Shown: one piece after another, positions 28,779-37,974 of the stretch
How positions within the stretch are numbered: the first letter of the stretch is position 1
Layout of the letters: each line of letters begins with the position of its first letter
NCBI GenBank assembly: GCA_947174785.1
Contig: CAMWKG010000004.1
Location: 18,387 to 82,386 of the forward strand
Direction: 5' to 3'
Source: an uncultured Mollicutes bacterium
Lineage (GTDB): Bacteria; Bacillota_I; Bacilli_A; Acholeplasmatales; Anaeroplasmataceae
DNA length: 64,000 bases
Translations under genes and position numbers: made by a program
The notes under the pieces: generated by a model
Told to the model about the DNA's origin: nothing
The model's input: only the letters and a program-made list of their open reading frames with translations
The model's database searches: none

Positions 28779-30683
28779 ATGACTAGAAGACAAAAAAGAA
28801 ATTTAATTAGAATTTGTATTACTCTAGTTTTATTTATTATCTTATTTACAGTAGATCACATCATACATTTAGATAAGGTTATACCCAATAAACAAGTTGG
28901 TTGGATACTTCCAGCAGGACTTTTTCTTGTAGTGTATTTATTTATTGCTTATGATGTTTTATGGAAGGCAATCAGAAATATATGCCATGGACAAATTTTT
29001 GATGAAAATTTCTTAATGGTTGTTGCAACGATTGGAGCTTTTTCCCTTGGTATATTTAGAGGAGTAACGGGGAAGGAGATTGAAGGCTTTGATGAGGCTG
29101 TTGCGGTAATATTGTTTTATCAAGTAGGAGAATTCTTCCAAGGCTATGCAGTTGGAAAATCTAGAAAGTCTATTTCAAGTCTTATGGATATTCGCCCTGA
29201 CTTTGCAAATGTTTTAAGAGATGGAAATTTAGAGACTGTTGACCCTGATGAGGTAGAGCTAGAAGAAATTATCATCGTAAAACCTGGTGAACGTGTGCCA
29301 TTAGATGGAATTATAATTGATGGAGCTTCAACACTTGATACAAAGGCTTTAACTGGAGAATCTTTACCAAGAGAGGTTCAAAAGGGAGACGAAATTATAA
29401 GTGGTTGTGTTAATCTTACGCAAACACTTCAAATTCAGGTTAAGAAGGCATTTTATGATTCAACAGTATCAAAAATACTTGATTTAGTAGAAAATGCATC
29501 TAGTCAAAAATCAAAGGCAGAAAACTTTATTACAAAGTTTGCAAAATACTATACGCCTACCGTTGTTATTCTTGCAGTGCTTTTAGCACTTATTCCAGGA
29601 CTTATCACAAAGGATTATATTATTTGGATTTATAGAGCGTTAAATTTCTTGGTTGTTTCTTGTCCGTGTGCTTTAGTGATTTCTATCCCGCTTTCCTTCT
29701 TTGCAGGAATAGGGGCAGCATCTAAGCTAGGTATACTCATCAAGGGATCAAATTATTTAGAAAAATTTAACAAGGTGAATACCTTTGTATTTGATAAAAC
29801 GGGCACATTAACAAAGGGGAACTTTGTGGTTACAGAAGTTGTCCCTACAGACAAAAAAGAAGAAATATTAAGACTTGCTGCAATTGCAGAAGGCTCTTCT
29901 AATCATCCTATTGCCAAAAGTATATTAGCTTCTGTTGGCTCTGTTTCAGAAGAGGGTTATACATTAACAGATATTGCAGGTCATGGGATTATGGCTGTTA
30001 AGGATGATACTGCGATTTATTGTGGTAATGAGAAATTGATGGAACAACAGGGCATAGAATATCAAAAGGTTCTCCATATTGGAACAGTTGTTTATGTAGC
30101 CAAAAATAAAGAATTTATTGGTTCTATTTTGATTAGTGATGAAATTAAAGAAGAGGCTCCAAAGGTAATCAAAGCTTTAAACGAAATGGGAAATGAAACG
30201 ATTATGCTTACTGGAGATAATGAGGCTATTGCCAAAGAGGTCGCGTCTAAATTAGGTGTTACCTCCTATAAGGCATCTTTACTTCCTCAAAATAAGGTAG
30301 AAGAGGTTGAGGCTCTTTTATCAAAGAAAAAGGAAAAGGAATTTTTATCCTTTGTGGGAGATGGAATTAATGATGCTCCTGTGTTGATGCGTTCTGATAT
30401 AGGTATCTCTATGGGTGGAGTTGGATCAGATGCTGCAATAGAGGCTTCAGATATTGTCTTAATGAAGGATGATTTAAATGGTCTTAACCTTGCAAAAAGA
30501 ATTGCCAAAAAGACAATGCGTATTGTTTTTGAAAATATCATTTTTGCATTAGGTATAAAGATTATCGTTTTGATTTTATCTGCATTTGGCTATAGTAATA
30601 TGTGGTTAGGTGTCTTTGCAGATGTAGGTGTTGCTATTCTTGCAATCCTAAACGCAATGCGTTGTTCTAGTATAAAAGAATAA
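28779..30683 (+). CDS. P1B-type Zn/Cd/Pb-transporting ATPase without HMA domain
   Basis: A 634-residue exporter. It begins directly with membrane helices. It has the TGES actuator loop (ALTGESLPREV), the CPC transmembrane motif in VSCPCALVIS, the phosphorylation site FDKTGTLTKG, SSNHPIAKS (HP motif) and VGDGINDAPVL. The last helices hold Lys (ALGIKIIVL) and Asp-x-Gly (FADVGVA), the P1B-2 marks of Zn/Cd/Pb transport. The ATG at 28779 follows GAGGG by 6 bases; upstream ATGs overlap the SD or the ZIP gene. Confidence 0.95.
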   Translation: MTRRQKRNLIRICITLVLFIILFTVDHIIHLDKVIPNKQVGWILPAGLFLVVYLFIAYDVLWKAIRNICHGQIFDENFLMVVATIGAFSLGIFRGVTGKEIEGFDEAVAVILFYQVGEFFQGYAVGKSRKSISSLMDIRPDFANVLRDGNLETVDPDEVELEEIIIVKPGERVPLDGIIIDGASTLDTKALTGESLPREVQKGDEIISGCVNLTQTLQIQVKKAFYDSTVSKILDLVENASSQKSKAENFITKFAKYYTPTVVILAVLLALIPGLITKDYIIWIYRALNFLVVSCPCALVISIPLSFFAGIGAASKLGILIKGSNYLEKFNKVNTFVFDKTGTLTKGNFVVTEVVPTDKKEEILRLAAIAEGSSNHPIAKSILASVGSVSEEGYTLTDIAGHGIMAVKDDTAIYCGNEKLMEQQGIEYQKVLHIGTVVYVAKNKEFIGSILISDEIKEEAPKVIKALNEMGNETIMLTGDNEAIAKEVASKLGVTSYKASLLPQNKVEEVEALLSKKKEKEFLSFVGDGINDAPVLMRSDIGISMGGVGSDAAIEASDIVLMKDDLNGLNLAKRIAKKTMRIVFENIIFALGIKIIVLILSAFGYSNMWLGVFADVGVAILAILNAMRCSSIKE

Positions 30684-30690
30684 TATAATT

Positions 30691-30722
30691 AGCTTTAGTC
30701 TTTGGATTAAAGCTTTTTTTAT
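30691..30722 (+). terminator. Terminator of the metal cassette
   Basis: AGCTTTAGTC pairs with GATTAAAGCT (one G-T pair), then T7. Confidence 0.85.
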
Positions 30723-30788
30723 GATAAAATTAAAAATAATCTAAAAAAACCCTTAGATATTCGTTATATATAAGTGAGGTGGGGAAAA

Positions 30789-31286
30789 GTGGACTTAGAA
30801 AAAGAAGTTGAAAAGTATAAACTAGGGAATTCGCAAGCATTTGATAGAATCTACAATGAAACAAAAGCTTTGGTTCGATTTGCAATTTATTCTAAAATTC
30901 CGAACCGGTTTATCATTGAAGATTTAATTCAGGATACCTATGTCAAAGTCAATCAAATGATTTTTGAATATCAAGCGAAAAATTTTCGTTCATGGATCTA
31001 TACTATAGCAAAAAATACGGCTTTAGATTATTTAAAAAAGAAAAAAGAAGCTAGTATGAAGAGCTTAGATATTTTGCCAGATATGAAAAGTTCACATCCG
31101 TATTTGTATTATGCAATTCGCCACCTAGAGGAGATAGAACGAGAGGTTTTCTTGATGAAGGTTTTGTGTGGCCACACAACGAAAAAGATTTCTGAAATTT
31201 TAAATCTTAAGCCTTCTTTAGTAAATCAATATTACTATTTAGCCAAAAATAAATTAAAGGAATGTCTAGAGGAAGAAGAACTATGA
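30789..31286 (+). CDS. ECF-type RNA polymerase sigma factor
   Basis: A 165-residue sigma factor. Region 2 is seen as IEDLIQDTYVKVNQMIFEY plus FRSWIYTIAKNTALDYLKKK (about residues 42-90). Region 4 is EREVFLMKVLCGHTTKKISE with the recognition helix LKPSLVNQYYYLAKNKLKE. GTG at 30789 is preferred because AGGTGGGG lies 5 bases upstream; GTG at 30774 is also in frame. ATGA overlap with the next gene is the usual sigma/anti-sigma arrangement. Confidence 0.88.
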   Translation: MDLEKEVEKYKLGNSQAFDRIYNETKALVRFAIYSKIPNRFIIEDLIQDTYVKVNQMIFEYQAKNFRSWIYTIAKNTALDYLKKKKEASMKSLDILPDMKSSHPYLYYAIRHLEEIEREVFLMKVLCGHTTKKISEILNLKPSLVNQYYYLAKNKLKECLEEEEL

Positions 31287-33037
31287 AACTAAAAGAATTT
31301 AAAAAGAATTTAAAAACTGAATATCAAAATACTTTTCCCAAAAAGAAAGATCCAAAGCGTGAATTTCATTTTCAGTTGCGTTATGCTTTTCTAGCTGTAT
31401 TTGGAATCATATTTGCCGCATTACTGATTCAGCATTTTTGGGTGTATAGCTATAACGAAGGAGTAGATCGTCATAATGAAGCTATTGCTAATCGCGTTGT
31501 CAATTTGGATCAATGTATAGAATTTTCAACTATCAATACAAGAAAAGATTATGATGCTGCAGTTCGTAACTATAAGGATATGCATACTTATCAAACAAAA
31601 AAGAAATCTATTTTAACTTCTATTTTTACATATCAGCCTAAAAGCTGTTCGGATGCTACTCCTGACTTAGATGCTCCTACATTTGCACAACAGCCAGGTA
31701 ATTCTGGGACTATGGTAGATGAGAATTCTTTTCAAACCAATATTCAGGTAGAAGGAATAGATGAAGCAGATATAGCTAAATGTGATGGCTCCTATATCTA
31801 CTATTTTCATTCAAGAAATCTATATGTTTATGATATTGAAAGCCAAAAAAATATAACAAGTGTTATGGATAATGGCATCGAATTATTCATTTATAATCAT
31901 ATGATTATATCTATTGGAAATCATGAAACTAAGGTTTATGAATTCAATCAGGATAGACTAGTAGTAAAGAAAAATATATCTTATGAAAGATATCTTACTT
32001 CTAGATTAATTGAGAACAGGCTTTATTTAGCATTTGGTTCTTATGTGAAGGAAGAGATTATCCAATTTGAGGATTGTTATTATGATACCTGCAGTAATCC
32101 TAATTATCTTTATTCTGCTTACTATTTAGATTTAGATTTAATGGAAGACAAGGAAGCACAATTATTAACCTCTAATAGCACTGTTTTATATGCTTCAAAT
32201 CAAGCCTTCTATTTTGCATCTATGAACAGAGCTTATACGACTATATCTATTTTTTCTCATGACTTAGAGCCTAGAGGCGTAATTAATGTCAATGGTACGG
32301 TTTTAAATCAATTTTCTATGGATGAATATGAGGGATATTTTAGAGTGGTGACTACCGACACTACTAAGAATGCAGAAGAGCTCAATGCGATTAGTATCTT
32401 TGATTTGAGTGAATTGAAAAAGGTGGGCTATTTAAATCAAGGAATAGGCAAAGAAAGACAAATTGTAAAATCTGTTCGTTTCGATAAAAACACTTGTTAT
32501 GTTGTAACCTATGAAAATACTGATCCCCTATATGAAATTGATTGTTCTACCCCAGAAAAGCCAGTAATCGTATCTGCTTATGAAGCGCCAGGCTACTCAA
32601 ATTATTTGCATACCTTTGTAATCAATGACAAAGAATATGTATTAGGTTTAGGGTATACAGACTCAAGACATAGCACTAAAATTTCAGTATATGAAAAGAC
32701 AGAAGGAACTGAACAAATTGGAGAGGATTTTATCCTAGCTTTTAGTGATTATTATAGTAAGGGTGGTTATTACAATGAATCCTTGATATTAGATATGTTT
32801 CAAAATCATAAAGCTCTATTTATTTATAATGCTGGAAATCATTTATATTTAGGGGCTATGGTGGCTTTTGATGCATATTTAATCTTTAAAATTGATGTAA
32901 ATGCAGAGAATGTGGTGACAATCTATAAAGAGATTGAGCTTAAGTCAAATAAAGCAAATTCTTCAAGATTATTCTTGATTGAAAACAAAATTTATCTAAC
33001 AGATCGTGATAAAGTTTTAGTTGAAAATTTTGCATAA
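31283..33037 (+). CDS. Membrane-tethered beta-propeller protein, possible anti-sigma factor
   Basis: A 584-residue protein with a basic cytosolic N-terminus of about 33 residues, one membrane helix (about 34-52) and a large outer domain. The outer part contains TNIQVEGIDEADIAKCDGSY, the mark of the secreted beta-propeller family PF09826 (as I recall it). Translationally coupled to the ECF sigma gene. The 33-residue cytosolic tail could hold the sigma factor while the propeller senses an outside signal; that function is inference, as no zinc anti-sigma motif is seen. Confidence 0.75.
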   Translation: MKLKEFKKNLKTEYQNTFPKKKDPKREFHFQLRYAFLAVFGIIFAALLIQHFWVYSYNEGVDRHNEAIANRVVNLDQCIEFSTINTRKDYDAAVRNYKDMHTYQTKKKSILTSIFTYQPKSCSDATPDLDAPTFAQQPGNSGTMVDENSFQTNIQVEGIDEADIAKCDGSYIYYFHSRNLYVYDIESQKNITSVMDNGIELFIYNHMIISIGNHETKVYEFNQDRLVVKKNISYERYLTSRLIENRLYLAFGSYVKEEIIQFEDCYYDTCSNPNYLYSAYYLDLDLMEDKEAQLLTSNSTVLYASNQAFYFASMNRAYTTISIFSHDLEPRGVINVNGTVLNQFSMDEYEGYFRVVTTDTTKNAEELNAISIFDLSELKKVGYLNQGIGKERQIVKSVRFDKNTCYVVTYENTDPLYEIDCSTPEKPVIVSAYEAPGYSNYLHTFVINDKEYVLGLGYTDSRHSTKISVYEKTEGTEQIGEDFILAFSDYYSKGGYYNESLILDMFQNHKALFIYNAGNHLYLGAMVAFDAYLIFKIDVNAENVVTIYKEIELKSNKANSSRLFLIENKIYLTDRDKVLVENFA

Positions 33038-33055
33038 AAATATGGTGAATGGCAT

Positions 33056-33619
33056 ATGAAGAAAATTTTAAGATTGATTTTATGCCTATGCTTGATTTTC
33101 TCTATCTCTTCTTGTATAGGTAAAACAGAATATGATGATAAAACAATAGCTAGAATAGAAACTATATGGGCAGAAGGTATGGGGATGGGTTTTGTTTATA
33201 AGCGTATCTTTGATTTTACGGATGAAAAAATATATGACATTACCTATGCTGATGTCGAAATGCTAAAAAAGCAATATAAGAATAGCCCAGAGCATTACAA
33301 GGACTATGCATCATTAGAAGAATATGAGGAGTATTTAAATTCTCGCTATAACGTTTTAATAGAAATCATTGCATTTACAGAAGAAGATGCACAATCGTTT
33401 CTAAAAGAAATTAAATCGTTGGGAGTTTACACTTGGAAAGAACGATATGTTACAGATGAAATCATTTTTGATGCGGCTGGCTCAGACATAAATATTTTTT
33501 TTACAGATGGGACAAAAAAAGAAACATACATTTATTTTAAGTACCCAAGAAACTATAAACGTATTCTTGATGCTTTTTCCAAACACTTTAATGTAGACTG
33601 CTGGAATGATACCCATTAA
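33056..33619 (+). CDS. Putative lipoprotein, third gene of the sigma operon
   Basis: A 187-residue protein with a signal peptide ending in the lipobox FSISSC (Cys about residue 20), so it is predicted to be an extracytoplasmic lipoprotein. The mature part is acidic and aromatic-rich, with no family recognised. SD GGTGAATGGC lies before the ATG. It follows the propeller gene by 18 bases and a terminator follows it, suggesting it belongs to the same transcript. Confidence 0.75.
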   Translation: MKKILRLILCLCLIFSISSCIGKTEYDDKTIARIETIWAEGMGMGFVYKRIFDFTDEKIYDITYADVEMLKKQYKNSPEHYKDYASLEEYEEYLNSRYNVLIEIIAFTEEDAQSFLKEIKSLGVYTWKERYVTDEIIFDAAGSDINIFFTDGTKKETYIYFKYPRNYKRILDAFSKHFNVDCWNDTH

Positions 33620-33624
33620 AAGAA

Positions 33625-33656
33625 AAGACACAGGCCTAAAACCTGTGTCTTTTTTG
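33625..33656 (+). terminator. Terminator of the sigma/propeller operon
   Basis: AAGACACAGG pairs with CCTGTGTCTT across a 7-nt loop, followed by TTTTT. Confidence 0.92.
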
Positions 33657-33660
33657 CGCA

Positions 33661-33684
33661 TAAAAAAAGGGTTGTAAGCAGCCC
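33661..33684 (-). terminator. Terminator of rpmB
   Basis: Read on the minus strand, GGGCTG-CTTA-CAACCC (one G-T pair) is followed by T7. It lies 18 bases after the rpmB stop. Confidence 0.7.
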
Positions 33685-33701
33685 CTCTTAATACCTAACT
33701 A

Positions 33702-33890
33702 TTAAGCTCTTTCTAAGTTACACTTTTTTAAAGCTCTAGCAGAAATTTTTACTTTCTTAACGTTACCGTTCTCATCCTTGATATGAACAGTTTGAAGATT
33801 AGCCTTCCATGTACGACGAGTAGCATTTAAAGCATGGGATCTTTTGTTTCCTGTTACAGTACCTTTACCAGTGATATAACATTTAGCCAT
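33702..33890 (-). CDS. rpmB: 50S ribosomal protein L28
   Basis: A 62-residue basic protein: [20 protein letters not shown], then [10 protein letters not shown], matching L28. SD AAGGAGG precedes the ATG. In Bacillus rpmB lies just after spoVM, on the opposite strand; here they are separated by about 6.5 kb of metal and sigma genes. Confidence 0.97.
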   Translation of the reverse strand: MAKCYITGKGTVTGNKRSHALNATRRTWKANLQTVHIKDENGNVKKVKISARALKKCNLERA

Positions 33891-33936
33891 AGTTCTTACC
33901 TCCTTATGACGTTAAAATTAAACTTCAAGCTTTATT

Positions 33937-33965
33937 AGTATACCTTAAATCTATGAGAAATGCAA
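33937..33965 (-). promoter_or_regulatory. Promoter of rpmB
   Basis: On the minus strand TTGCAT (33965-33960), 17 bp, TATACT (33942-33937). Confidence 0.7.
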
Positions 33966-34247
33966 GAACTTTTTAATCTTTTTTATAAAGTATTTGACTT
34001 TTCTAAAAAAAATTGATATATTTTATAAGTCACTGCCTTTAAATGAAAAGTTTTGCTTTACTTTTAGGGGCTTTAGTGTTAAAATGTTAAATGAATTAAA
34101 CATTTCTAAGTGCAAGAGGTGATTTTTAAAGAGTCGAATTGTGTCTGTTTGGGAGTTTATTTGGAAGAGTTGTAAATTGATTTGATTACCCTATAGCTGT
34201 AAAGAAGCTATAACTATATACTTAATTTGATATTTAGGAGGATTACC
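33966..34247. other. Intergenic region between rpmB and fakA
   Basis: No gene found. It probably holds the fakA promoter (TTTACT-N17-TAAAAT near 34055-34084). It also has an SD-like AGAGGTGATTTTT near 34115-34127 with no credible coding frame after it, and a small inverted repeat TATAGCT/AGCTATA at 34192-34212. The yloU/asp23 gene that often precedes fakA is missing. Confidence 0.5.
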
Positions 34248-35867
34248 ATGCCGGTAAGCAGTGTTAGCGTAGCCTTATTTAAAAAGATGGTAATGAATGG
34301 CGCTATAAATTTAAAGAATAACCACAAAAGAGTGGATGAGTTAAATGTTTTTCCTGTGCCAGATGGAGATACAGGTACAAATATGTCTATGACAGTTATG
34401 TCAGGAGTTCGTGAGATGGATTCTTGTGAATCCTCTTCAATTATAGAAGTAGGTAAAGTTTTATCCCGTGGAGCGTTAATGGGCGCTCGTGGAAACTCTG
34501 GAGTTATATTATCTCAGTTTTTCAGAGGACTTTACGTAGGTATGAAAGAGCTAGATCATAATTTCTTATCTATAGAAGATTTAATGACTTGTTTTGAGTC
34601 AGGTTGTCGTGTAGCCTATAAAGCAGTAATGGAACCAGTTGAAGGAACAATTTTAACTGTAGTTCGTGAGGCTGCTGAAAATACAAGAGCTCATATGAGT
34701 GAATTTAATACAATTGATGCATTACTAGAATGCTATCAAAAGGAAGCTCAAAAATCATTGGACAATACTCCAAACCTTTTACCTGTTTTAAAAGAGTCTG
34801 GTGTAGTAGATAGTGGTGGGGCAGGCTTTTTAGAGATTGTCAAAGGAATGATTATGGCCTTAAATGGAAAAATGCTAGAGGCTAATGAAGGTGTTCAACC
34901 AACTAAGACAGAAGAAAAACCTGTAGAAATGAAAAATATATATTGTACAGAATTTTTCATTAACCTAAAGGATGCAAAAAACTTTGATGAAGGAGTTGCA
35001 AAGTCTTCCTTCTCATGTTTAGGTGATTCTTTATGCCAGGTAATAGAAAACACTACTTGTAAGGTTCACTTGCATACAGATCATCCAGGAAGAGTGCTAG
35101 AACAAGCATTAAAATATGGTGAGTTAACAGATATTAAAATTGAAAATCAAAAGATTCAGCATACGCATTTAAAAACAGGTGCTAAAGAGATTGGAAATGG
35201 TCCTAAGAAGGCTTTCGCATTAGTAGCTGTTTGCTTTGGTGAAGGAATTTCACAAACCTTTAAGGATTTAGGTGTGGATCATATTATTGAGGGTGGTCAA
35301 ACAATGAACCCATCAACAGAAGCCTTTGTTGAAGCTTGTACTATGGTTAATGCAGAAAAAATCATCATCATTCCTAATAATGGTAATGTAGTTATGGCAG
35401 CAAGTCAGGCAGCTGGCTTAGTAAAGGGATCTAAAGTAGAAGTATTAAAGGCAAAGACCATTGCTCAAGGCTATGCTTCCTTAATGGTATTTGATCCTGA
35501 AGCTGATATGGAAACCAATTTAGCAGCAATGATGGAAGCTGTTGAAAATGTTAAAACAGGTGAAATCACATATTCTGTAAGAGATACAGAAATTGGTGGA
35601 GTTAAAATTGCTGAAGGTGATTTCATGGGAATTGCTAATGGAGAAATCGTGGTTTCTACAAAGAAGCAAAGTGATGCACTAGAAAACTTATTAAATAAAT
35701 TGATTGATGAAGAAAGTCAAATTGTTACCTTCTTCTGTGGTAAAGATGTCAAAGAAGAAGAAAAAGAAGTTTTAGAAGAGCTTTGTCAAAAAGTAAACGA
35801 GAGCGTTGAAGTTGAAATTATTGATGGCGAACAAGATATTTATTCATATATTATCGCTGTAGAATAG
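34248..35867 (+). CDS. fakA: Fatty acid kinase subunit FakA (YloV-like)
   Basis: Phosphorylates fatty acids held by a FakB protein, feeding PlsX/PlsY phospholipid synthesis. It has 539 residues. The N-terminal DhaL-type kinase domain has VFPVPDGDTGTNMSMT (about residues 34-49) and SRGALMGARGNSGVILSQ; the middle and C-terminal parts are DegV-like. ATG at 34248 follows TAGGAGG. plsX lies two genes on, consistent with the pathway. No fakB gene was seen in the window. Confidence 0.92.
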   Translation: MPVSSVSVALFKKMVMNGAINLKNNHKRVDELNVFPVPDGDTGTNMSMTVMSGVREMDSCESSSIIEVGKVLSRGALMGARGNSGVILSQFFRGLYVGMKELDHNFLSIEDLMTCFESGCRVAYKAVMEPVEGTILTVVREAAENTRAHMSEFNTIDALLECYQKEAQKSLDNTPNLLPVLKESGVVDSGGAGFLEIVKGMIMALNGKMLEANEGVQPTKTEEKPVEMKNIYCTEFFINLKDAKNFDEGVAKSSFSCLGDSLCQVIENTTCKVHLHTDHPGRVLEQALKYGELTDIKIENQKIQHTHLKTGAKEIGNGPKKAFALVAVCFGEGISQTFKDLGVDHIIEGGQTMNPSTEAFVEACTMVNAEKIIIIPNNGNVVMAASQAAGLVKGSKVEVLKAKTIAQGYASLMVFDPEADMETNLAAMMEAVENVKTGEITYSVRDTEIGGVKIAEGDFMGIANGEIVVSTKKQSDALENLLNKLIDEESQIVTFFCGKDVKEEEKEVLEELCQKVNESVEVEIIDGEQDIYSYIIAVE

Positions 35868-35885
35868 TTTTTTGATAAAAAAGTG

Positions 35886-35912
35886 ATGGTTGGAGGAATC
35901 CAACCATTTTTC
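35886..35912 (+). terminator. Terminator between fakA and recG
   Basis: ATGGTTGGA-GGAA-TCCAACCAT stem-loop followed by TTTT. It begins 18 bases after fakA. Confidence 0.8.
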
Positions 35913-35934
35913 CACACTAAAAGGAGGGATGATC

Positions 35935-37923
35935 TTGGAATTAAAGGACATTAAGCATATCGGACCTGTCACTTTAGATAGATTGAATGCAAATCATATT
36001 TATACTCCAAAGGACCTTCTTTTATGGTTTCCTAAAAAATATTATTTTTATCAAGTTGATAATGAACATGCATTTAGCGGGGAAACTCTTTGTTTTAAAG
36101 CAGTTGTTGCATCCAGACCAGTTTGGATAAAGACTATCAAAAGATCAAGAGCTTTCGTTTTTTATGTGAATGTGAATCAGCGCAAGGTCAAATGTATTAT
36201 TTTTTCGGGAGATTACTTGAGGTTTAAGCTTCAGGTTGGAATACCTATCATTTGTTATGGAAAATATAAAGAAAAAGAAAATGAGTTTAGCTTAACTACT
36301 GTTTTTTTTGATGATTTTGAATGTCGAATTGAATTGGATTATGGCATACCTGACATCAATAATAAAACAATTCAAAATGCTATTGAACGCGTTTTACAAA
36401 CAGGATATGTGCTAGAAGATGAACTCCCTCTACAATACATTCAAAAATATAAACTGGGCACTTTAAATGAGCTTGTTCGTTTAGCCCATTTTCCGAAAAG
36501 CATTATAGACTGTACAAGAGTAAGAAGAAGAATTCGGTATGAAGATTTTTTCTGGTATACAGCTTCATTGGAAGCTCTAAAACAGCTGAAGAGCTCAGAG
36601 GAAAAAACTCCGAAGAAAATAAAGGATTGCCTTATCAATCAATTTATTCAAAATCTTCCTTATCAGCTGACAGAGGATCAAATTCATGTCATAGAGGAGT
36701 GCTTAAAGGATCTTCAATCAGCAAAGATAATGAATCGATTGGTTCAAGGTGATGTCGGCTCTGGAAAGAGTATTGTTGCGTTTATATGCTCCTTGGCTGT
36801 GATAGATGCGGGATATCAGGTTGCTCTTATGGCACCAACTGAAATCTTAGCCAAGCAGCATTACGAAAATGCAAAAAAGCTATTTCCAAATTTAGCGATT
36901 GAGCTTTTAACCTCTTCCGTGAAAGCAAAGGAGAAAGAGGAAATTCTTTATAAGCTTATGCATGGTAGAATTTCTCTTATTATTGGTACACATGCTTTGA
37001 TAGAAAGTCAGGTTATATTTAAAAATTTAGGACTGGCTATTATAGATGAACAACACCGATTTGGTGTGAATCAAAGGAAGGCTTTATTAGACAAATTGAA
37101 AGGTGTGGATGCCTTATATTTAACAGCTACTCCTATTCCAAGAACACTAGGCTTGACAAGCTTTGGGGATTTAGACTTATCTATGATTAAAACGATGCCT
37201 AAAAATAGAAAGCCTGTCCTAACTAAAATTGTTCAGATGGAGCAGCTGAACTCCTTAGCTAAGGCATTAGAACGGCATTTGGTCTGTGATGAGCAGATTT
37301 ATGTAGTTGTGCCATTAATTGAAGAAAGTGAACGCTTAGATTATATTGATATGAATCAAGCGGTTGAAATCTTTAAGGAGCTAATTCCTTCGGCAAAGCT
37401 AGGGGTACTTCATGGGAAGATGAAGGCTAAAGATAAGGATAGTATTATGAAGGCATTTAAAAATCACGAGCTAGATTGTCTTTTATCTACTACAGTGATT
37501 GAAGTTGGAGTAGATGTGAGTAATGCTACCGTTATGGTCATTTTAGATGCTGAACGCTACGGATTGTCTCAAATCCATCAGCTACGTGGTCGTGTTGGTA
37601 GAGGAAATATCCAATCCTATTGCTATTTAGTAACGACAAAGGATTATGTGAAAAGGTTAGATATTTTGGAAAAAACTACAGATGGATTTTTATTGGCAGA
37701 AGAGGATTTCAAGCTGCGTGGCCCAGGGGATTATCTAGGTGAGGAGCAATCTGGATTCAATAGTTTAAACTTTGATTATGAGTCAAAGGATTTGATGATT
37801 TGGGAATGTGCTTTAGAGGATAGCAAGGAATTTGTTTCCAAATATTTACTAAAGGAAGTAGATAATCCTAGAATAGAAGCTATCTTCAAACAAATTTCTG
37901 TTAAAAAAACGAAAATTAACTAG
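35935..37923 (+). CDS. recG: ATP-dependent DNA helicase RecG
   Basis: Remodels stalled replication forks and Holliday junctions. About 662 residues: N-terminal wedge (OB) domain, then SF2 helicase motifs GDVGSGKS (about 278), APTEILAKQH, IIDEQHRFGV and TATPIPRT, and the C-terminal QLRGRVGRG. Start is uncertain: TTG at 35935 sits 7 bases after AAGGAGG and is preferred, while the in-frame ATG at 35929 abuts the SD. Confidence 0.96.
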   Translation: MELKDIKHIGPVTLDRLNANHIYTPKDLLLWFPKKYYFYQVDNEHAFSGETLCFKAVVASRPVWIKTIKRSRAFVFYVNVNQRKVKCIIFSGDYLRFKLQVGIPIICYGKYKEKENEFSLTTVFFDDFECRIELDYGIPDINNKTIQNAIERVLQTGYVLEDELPLQYIQKYKLGTLNELVRLAHFPKSIIDCTRVRRRIRYEDFFWYTASLEALKQLKSSEEKTPKKIKDCLINQFIQNLPYQLTEDQIHVIEECLKDLQSAKIMNRLVQGDVGSGKSIVAFICSLAVIDAGYQVALMAPTEILAKQHYENAKKLFPNLAIELLTSSVKAKEKEEILYKLMHGRISLIIGTHALIESQVIFKNLGLAIIDEQHRFGVNQRKALLDKLKGVDALYLTATPIPRTLGLTSFGDLDLSMIKTMPKNRKPVLTKIVQMEQLNSLAKALERHLVCDEQIYVVVPLIEESERLDYIDMNQAVEIFKELIPSAKLGVLHGKMKAKDKDSIMKAFKNHELDCLLSTTVIEVGVDVSNATVMVILDAERYGLSQIHQLRGRVGRGNIQSYCYLVTTKDYVKRLDILEKTTDGFLLAEEDFKLRGPGDYLGEEQSGFNSLNFDYESKDLMIWECALEDSKEFVSKYLLKEVDNPRIEAIFKQISVKKTKIN

Positions 37924-37974
37924 TTTTTAAGACTATAAAATGCTAAAATGTTATTAATTAGGAGGAGAATACCT

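Noticed and set aside
30735..30775. Possible self-recognised ECF promoter before the sigma gene (AACCC then CGTT).
   Set aside because: The spacing between the two elements is about 8-10 bp, too short for ECF promoters.
27106..33618. The 12-mer TGATACCCATTA occurs at 27106-27117 and at 33607-33618, near both ends of the accessory block, like an insertion target duplication.
   Set aside because: Repeated 12-mers are expected by chance many times in 64 kb, the two copies lie inside an SD/start region and a coding end, and no integrase or transposase is present.
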